Origin: Candidatus Accumulibacter conexus | GTDB lineage: Bacteria; Pseudomonadota; Gammaproteobacteria; Burkholderiales; Rhodocyclaceae | Reading direction: 5' to 3' | Assembly (NCBI GenBank): GCA_017592775.1 | Contig: JAGFNJ010000007.1 | Location: forward strand, 54,567-118,566 | Length of the DNA: 64,000 bases | Shown here: one piece after another, positions 59,953 to 64,000 of the stretch | Position numbering within the stretch: the stretch's first letter is position 1 | How the letters are laid out: the number at the start of each line of letters is the position of its first letter | Notes under the pieces: generated by a model | What the model saw: only the letters and a program-made list of their open reading frames with translations | What the model was told of the DNA's origin: nothing | The model's database searches: none | Translations under genes and position numbers: made by a program

Positions 59953-60981
59953 ATGGACAAGCTCGAAATTCAGTATGTGCCGGTAGCTAGCATAATTCTC
60001 GACCGACGCAACCCGCGTGTGGCACCAGCCTTGGAGTCTATTGAAGGGGAACCGCCTCAGGACTTCATCGAGCTTGCTCTTGGTCAGTTTGCGCCCGATG
60101 ACGACGACAAGGGTGCGTCAACGACATTTTCTAGCCTAAAAGCGTCCATAAGAGCATACAAAGGCCTGATCAACCCCATCGTCGTCACCCCTCGTGATGA
60201 CGGCAGCTGCGTAGTGATCGAGGGCAATACCCGCGTCTCAATTTATCGCCAACTGGGCAAGGAGAAGGCGCCTGGCTCGTGGGACACGATTCCCGCAATC
60301 GTGCGCCCAGATATCGAAGAAGACGGTGAGCACGCCATCCGACTTCAGGCTCATCTAGTGGGCCCGCGCCAGTGGAGGCCTTACGCCAAGGCCAAGTACC
60401 TCCACTCGCTCTATACGGAACAGAAGCTCTCCATCAATGAAATTTTGGACTACTGCGGCGGGACTGCAAGGAAGCGCGAGATCGAAGAGTACATCGCTGC
60501 CTACACGGACATGCAGAACGACTACATCCCCTTGGTTGGACAGAATCAACCGGACTACTCTCGGTTCAGCGCATTCGTGGAGTTGCAGAAACCGCAGGTA
60601 AAGCAGGCCATCGCGAAGGCCGGCTTCACTTGGGGTGATTTCGCGCAATGGGTCCACGACTCCAAGATCAGCCCCTTGAACACAGTTCGTCAAATTCCGC
60701 GGATCCTCGCCAATCCCCAGGCAAAGAAGAAATTTCTGTCCCATGATGCGCGGGAAGCCATGAAGGTGCTTGAGCAACCGAACGCGAACGCTGCGATCAA
60801 AGAAGCCTCTGTTGATCAACTGGCCAATGCACTCGCCAGTAAAATCAGAAGCCTCAACTGGCCTGACGTTAAGGACCTCAGTGAGACGCATAACTCCCTG
60901 CGTGCCCAAGCACTCTTTGACTGCTTCGAGGAACTTCGCGACCTCTGCAAACAGACTGGCCTGATCACCGAGAGTGAGTGA
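59953..60981 (+). CDS. ParB-like protein with helix-turn-helix (first copy)
   Basis: A 342-residue protein. An N-terminal ParB/Srx-type domain (about residues 8-115) shows the opening DRRNPR and the motif VVIEGNTRVSIYR (residues 88-99), equivalent to the nucleotide-binding GERR region of ParB/Srx proteins. A KorB/ParB-style HTH follows (about 135-180, beginning QWRPYAKAKYLHSLY), then a helical C-terminal half. The two domains are homologous to those of the gene at 62891. No ParA partner is nearby. It lies in A/T-richer DNA than the host genes, starts the four-gene operon, and its stop overlaps the next gene by 8 nt. A sensor or DNA-binding role in defence is inferred. Confidence 0.75.
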   Translation: MDKLEIQYVPVASIILDRRNPRVAPALESIEGEPPQDFIELALGQFAPDDDDKGASTTFSSLKASIRAYKGLINPIVVTPRDDGSCVVIEGNTRVSIYRQLGKEKAPGSWDTIPAIVRPDIEEDGEHAIRLQAHLVGPRQWRPYAKAKYLHSLYTEQKLSINEILDYCGGTARKREIEEYIAAYTDMQNDYIPLVGQNQPDYSRFSAFVELQKPQVKQAIAKAGFTWGDFAQWVHDSKISPLNTVRQIPRILANPQAKKKFLSHDAREAMKVLEQPNANAAIKEASVDQLANALASKIRSLNWPDVKDLSETHNSLRAQALFDCFEELRDLCKQTGLITESE

Positions 60982-61414
60982 AAGCGATCATCACCGAAGC
61001 CTCATTCAGGCGCTGGCAAAAGCGATATCCAGTGATCCCGTGTGGGCAAACCCACCCATCGTCTATTGCGACATACGGGATGGAACTGGCACGGATGTGC
61101 CACCGATTGTCGGTAGCAATCGCCCGGATGTGTTTGCCCGTGACCTCGGTTCGTCCTTATCGATCATTGGTGAAGCGAAGACTTCCGACGATATCGACAA
61201 CAAGCACACCTTCGAACAGCTTGAATCCTTCTTCGATTACCTCCGCTTTCAACCCCGCGCCGAACTCTGGATGGGCGTGCCGTGGCTAGGTGCCGGGACG
61301 GCCACTCGGGTTTGCAGGCACGCCCAGAAGAAGTCAAATGCGCTCCATGTGCCCTTTCGGGTGGTCGCCTTCATGATCGGCAATACCAGCATCAGGCGAA
61401 CATGGTTTGAATAA
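60974..61414 (+). CDS. Small PD-(D/E)XK-type nuclease candidate
   Basis: A 146-residue protein from a GTG start that overlaps the previous stop by 8 nt. RPDVFA (P51-D52) and IIGEAK (E67-A68-K69) are separated by a beta-hairpin's length, as in restriction-endonuclease folds; a conserved-looking Q82 in FEQLESFF follows. I do not recognise a named family. It is probably a metal-dependent DNase or a decayed restriction-like domain. Because it lies between a ParB-like gene and a SNF2 helicase and shares overlaps with both, it likely works in one complex with them. Confidence 0.65.
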   Translation: MSESDHHRSLIQALAKAISSDPVWANPPIVYCDIRDGTGTDVPPIVGSNRPDVFARDLGSSLSIIGEAKTSDDIDNKHTFEQLESFFDYLRFQPRAELWMGVPWLGAGTATRVCRHAQKKSNALHVPFRVVAFMIGNTSIRRTWFE

Positions 61415-62894
61415 TTTCCGATTTCGCCTCCGTACAGAGCCAGTGCTGGAGCCCAAGTACAAGGCATTTCCATATCAGGAAGAGGCGGCGGAGTTTGTCG
61501 CGGCCAGGGACTACGCGGCCATTTTCCATGAGCAGGGGCTAGGTAAGACCAAGATCGCCATTGATGTCATGTTGTGCTGGCTTCAACGGCGGGAAGTGGA
61601 CACGATCCTGGTGTTTACAAAAAAGGGCCTTGTGGCGAACTGGCTGCGGGAATTCAAGGCGCACAGCGAATTGGCTCCCTTGGTATTGACCGAGAACTCC
61701 ACAAAAAATTACTACGTATTCACGACGCCCACACGCTTGGTACTGAGCCATTTCGAAGCTGCAAAGAAAGAACTGCGCAGATTCAAGGCCTGGTTGTCCT
61801 CTCGCCGCGTTGCCGTGATCATCGACGAGTCCGCCAAGATCAAGAACCCGGAAGCAGATCTGGCCAAGGCGTTTTTTGAATTGTCACCGCTATTCGCGAA
61901 GCGCGTGATCATGACCGGCACACCGGTTGCGAATCGGCCTTACGACCTTTGGGCACAAGTGTTTTTCCTCGATAGCGGCGCATCCTTGGGAACTGACTTC
62001 AAGGAGTTCAAGCGCGAGACGGATTTGACGGCTGACCTCAGTCATGATGAAAAGGCATTTGAGGCCTATCGGCGGCGACTAGAGAGTATTAACCAGCGGA
62101 TTGCGGCATTCTCTATTCGGGAAACCAAGGATGGGGGTCGAATCGTTTTGCCCTCGAAGGAATTCCAGCGTATCGAGTGTGATTGGGAACCAGCTCAGTT
62201 TGAGCTTTACCGACAGGTAAGGGAGGAACTACGAGCGCTAATCGTTCGAGATGGCAAGTTGATTGAAGACGATCAGGAATCAATACTCAAGAGATTATTG
62301 AGACTCGTCCAGATTTCGTCCAACCCTGCGATGATTGACGACAGTTATACCGCAGAGCCGGGAAAGTTCGAGCCGTTGTATAACCTACTTACCGACATCA
62401 CAGGTAGAGGCGAAAAGGCCATTGTCTGGACAAACTTCAATTGGAACTGCGAGTGGCTTGTGAAGAAGCTTGCTCCGTTCGGAGCGCACCCGCTCAACGG
62501 CAAGATGCCCGTCGAGCGTAGGAATGCTGTCGTCAACTGGTTCCTGGAGAACCCTGAGGATCAAGTGCTCGTAGCCACGCCGGGTGCAGCAAAAGAAGGG
62601 CTGACGCTAACGGTTGCTAACCACGTTATCTTCTACGACAGAACCTACAGTCTCGATGACTACTTGCAGGCACAAGACCGGATACACCGTGTTTCGCAGA
62701 CTCGAAAGTGTTATGTATACAATATGCTCATGGTCGATTCAGTCGACGAATGGGTAGACAGCCTACTTGAGGAAAAACGACTTGCGGCACAATTGACGCA
62801 AGGTGATATCGACGCGAAGGCTTATGCAGAGCGAGCTACTCTAGGTTTCTTCGCAATTCTGCAAAGGATTCTTGCAGGGAATCAGAATCAATGA
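61407..62894 (+). CDS. SNF2-type superfamily 2 helicase/ATPase
   Basis: A 495-residue SF2 ATPase with both RecA lobes: Q/motif I region FPYQEEAAEF...EQGLGKTKIA (residues 22-51), DExx box VIIDESAKIKN (137-147), motif III MTGTPVANRP (169-178), and the C-terminal KAIVWTNF, VATPGAAKEGLTL and arginine-finger motif VI QAQDRIHRVSQTRK. It lacks accessory nuclease or HIRAN domains. It starts from TTG, overlapping the nuclease stop by 8 nt, and ends in an ATGA overlap. SNF2 proteins translocate on duplex DNA; similar ones drive restriction or DISARM-like defence. The exact role here is inferred. Confidence 0.88.
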   Translation: MNNFRFRLRTEPVLEPKYKAFPYQEEAAEFVAARDYAAIFHEQGLGKTKIAIDVMLCWLQRREVDTILVFTKKGLVANWLREFKAHSELAPLVLTENSTKNYYVFTTPTRLVLSHFEAAKKELRRFKAWLSSRRVAVIIDESAKIKNPEADLAKAFFELSPLFAKRVIMTGTPVANRPYDLWAQVFFLDSGASLGTDFKEFKRETDLTADLSHDEKAFEAYRRRLESINQRIAAFSIRETKDGGRIVLPSKEFQRIECDWEPAQFELYRQVREELRALIVRDGKLIEDDQESILKRLLRLVQISSNPAMIDDSYTAEPGKFEPLYNLLTDITGRGEKAIVWTNFNWNCEWLVKKLAPFGAHPLNGKMPVERRNAVVNWFLENPEDQVLVATPGAAKEGLTLTVANHVIFYDRTYSLDDYLQAQDRIHRVSQTRKCYVYNMLMVDSVDEWVDSLLEEKRLAAQLTQGDIDAKAYAERATLGFFAILQRILAGNQNQ

Positions 62895-63886
62895 GCGAGT
62901 TTCAAGAAGACAGCATCACGCTGCGCAAGCGTGAGATCAAGGTCCAGACCGGCTATCTCCCGCATGCTGACCTATTGTTCTACACCGATAATCCACGCAT
63001 CTACTCGATGGTATGGAAGGACAACGAGGCTGAGCCTACTCAGGAAGAGATTTTCGATGCACTCTCGAAAACCGAGCACGTGCGTGAAAACCTGGTTCCG
63101 AGCATCAAGAATAATGGTGGTCTAATCGAGCCAGTTCTCGTCCGCAAAGGTGTTGTTCTGGAAGGCAATAGCCGCTTGGCGGCTTATCGTGTTCTTGCGC
63201 AGAAGGAGCCCGTCACTTGGGAGCGGATTCGTGTCCGTATCCTTCCTGAGTCGATCACTGACAGCGAAGTATTCTCGCTATTGGGCGAGTTTCATATTGT
63301 TGGGAAAAAAGACTGGGCGCCGTTTGAGCAAGCTGGATACTTGTACCGCCGATTCAAGACCCACGGTATTGACGAAAAACAGTTGCATGCGGAAGTCGGA
63401 CTCACGCCGGCCAAAATTCGGCATCTGATTTACGTTTACGGATTCATGCTTGAAATCAGCGACCGAAATCCGGAACGTTGGAGTTACTACGATGAGTTGC
63501 TCAAGGGACGGCGCTTCAACCATGCGCGAGAACTCTATCCTGGTTTCGATAAGAAAATAGCTGGGATGATTCTGGACCAAGAGATTGAGCGTGCTGTAGA
63601 TGTAAGAGATGGACTCCCAAAAATTGTCAAAGTCGGCGGTAACACCCTCAAGAAATTCATGAACGGCAGCCTATCATTTCACGATGCCGTACAGGATGCT
63701 CACCTAAGGGGTGCCGGTAACTACTACACAAAGAAGTTTTCGGATTTCAAGAATTGGTTGGCGGATGACCACGTCGATGCTGAAATAATGCGCATTCCTG
63801 CCGAGGAAAAGAAACAGCTGGCCTACATCATTGGCAGAATTGAGGCCCGAATCAAACAGATCGCCAAGAAGGTTACTAAGAAATAA
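62891..63886 (+). CDS. ParB-like protein with helix-turn-helix (second copy)
   Basis: A 331-residue relative of the product encoded at 59953. It has YTDNPR (31-36), VVLEGNSRLAAYR (88-100), and an HTH segment beginning DWAPFEQAGYLYRRF that lines up with the first copy's QWRPYAKAKYLHSLY. The two are clearly paralogous in architecture but strongly diverged. The C-terminal third is rich in lysine and probably helical. Its ATG overlaps the helicase stop (ATGA). It may bind DNA or a nucleotide as part of the system. Confidence 0.75.
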   Translation: MSEFQEDSITLRKREIKVQTGYLPHADLLFYTDNPRIYSMVWKDNEAEPTQEEIFDALSKTEHVRENLVPSIKNNGGLIEPVLVRKGVVLEGNSRLAAYRVLAQKEPVTWERIRVRILPESITDSEVFSLLGEFHIVGKKDWAPFEQAGYLYRRFKTHGIDEKQLHAEVGLTPAKIRHLIYVYGFMLEISDRNPERWSYYDELLKGRRFNHARELYPGFDKKIAGMILDQEIERAVDVRDGLPKIVKVGGNTLKKFMNGSLSFHDAVQDAHLRGAGNYYTKKFSDFKNWLADDHVDAEIMRIPAEEKKQLAYIIGRIEARIKQIAKKVTKK

Positions 63887-63908
63887 AGTATTTTAGTGCA
63901 TTTATACT

Positions 63909-63936
63909 TTGCCCGTCCGCGTTTTCATATTATACT
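63909..63936 (+). promoter_or_regulatory. Promoter for the right-edge gene
   Basis: TTGCCC (63909-63914) and TATACT (63931-63936) are 16 bp apart. The predicted +1 falls next to an ATG at 63944, so the message would be nearly leaderless. Confidence 0.5.
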
Positions 63937-63943
63937 ATGCGGT

Positions 63944-64000
63944 ATGAACTCTTCCCTAATGCCAAAGAGGCCGGTTTTCACTTCCCGCCGCATGGAACAG
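63944..64000 (+). CDS. Start of an unidentified gene cut by the window edge
   Basis: An ATG-initiated frame stays open for 19 codons to the edge (MNSSLMPKRPVFTSRRMEQ). It has no ribosome-binding site but a good promoter directly upstream. There is too little sequence to identify it. Confidence 0.35.
   Translation, partial: MNSSLMPKRPVFTSRRMEQ

Noticed and set aside
59953-63886. Plasmid-type partition (ParABS) module
   Set aside because: There is no ParA ATPase and there are two ParB-like genes linked to a helicase and a nuclease-like protein, so segregation is not the simplest reading.

Overview
The window is GC-rich, densely packed chromosomal DNA. Gene content and order (recA-recX, lptB-rpoN-hpf-ptsN-hprK, ribB-ribH-nusB-thiL-pgpA-pncC, divergent hrcA/nadK followed by recN) point to a betaproteobacterium. 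Together with a fimV homologue, tandem DUF1289 genes and a glyoxylate/leucine catabolic repertoire, this best fits the Rhodocyclales or a Candidatus Accumulibacter-like lineage. That assignment is inference from gene order and protein style; no 16S rRNA gene is present.

Layout. 1-9.2 kb: rsmE (cut by the left edge), a thioredoxin-like protein, an inositol-monophosphatase-family enzyme, a cysteine-synthase-fold enzyme, the Fe-S carrier apbC, dcd, a large basic amino acid decarboxylase and a CBS-domain membrane protein. 9.4-13 kb: hisG-hisD and an unusual membrane-anchored response regulator carrying about 20 tandem copies of a 13-residue repeat. 13.3-17.5 kb: an overlapping riboflavin/thiamine/phospholipid/NAD-salvage operon. 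17.7-25.6 kb: fimV, LexA-controlled recA-recX, then lptB-rpoN-hpf-ptsN-hprK and psiF. 26-28 kb: a UbiH-type hydroxylase and a DsbC-type protein. 28.2-41.3 kb: a long minus-strand leucine/isovalerate degradation (liu) cluster that also holds a GNAT-carbonic anhydrase fusion, a DMT exporter, two thioesterases and two tiny DUF1289 proteins. 41.5-48.9 kb: an MBL hydrolase, an alkaline-phosphatase-superfamily enzyme, a YajD-like HNH protein, an HDOD protein, rfaE2 and a large dCache-HAMP-GAF-HD-GYP sensor. 49-59.3 kb: a small Zn-finger protein behind a sigma-54-type promoter, a LysR regulator divergent from aceB, hemH, hrcA, nadK, recN, a HTH protein and lysC.

At 59328 a tRNA-Ser(GCU) starts on the last base of the lysC stop codon. 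Beyond its terminator the DNA becomes visibly more A/T-rich and codon use changes: an accessory island runs off the right edge. It holds four tightly overlapping genes: a ParB-like protein with HTH, a small PD-(D/E)XK-type nuclease, a SNF2-type helicase and a second, homologous ParB-like protein. They are preceded by repeated and inverted copies of an 11-12 bp element. No integrase, replication or partition ATPase gene is visible. This operon is the strongest candidate for an undescribed system, plausibly phage or plasmid defence; function is inferred only from domains and context.

Other points of interest: a carbonic anhydrase inside a gene cluster containing a bicarbonate-consuming carboxylase, the repeat-rich membrane response regulator, a ~160-residue insertion inside the HD-GYP domain, a duplicated start region creating a 9-codon upstream ORF, and several genes whose -10 box sits directly on the start codon.
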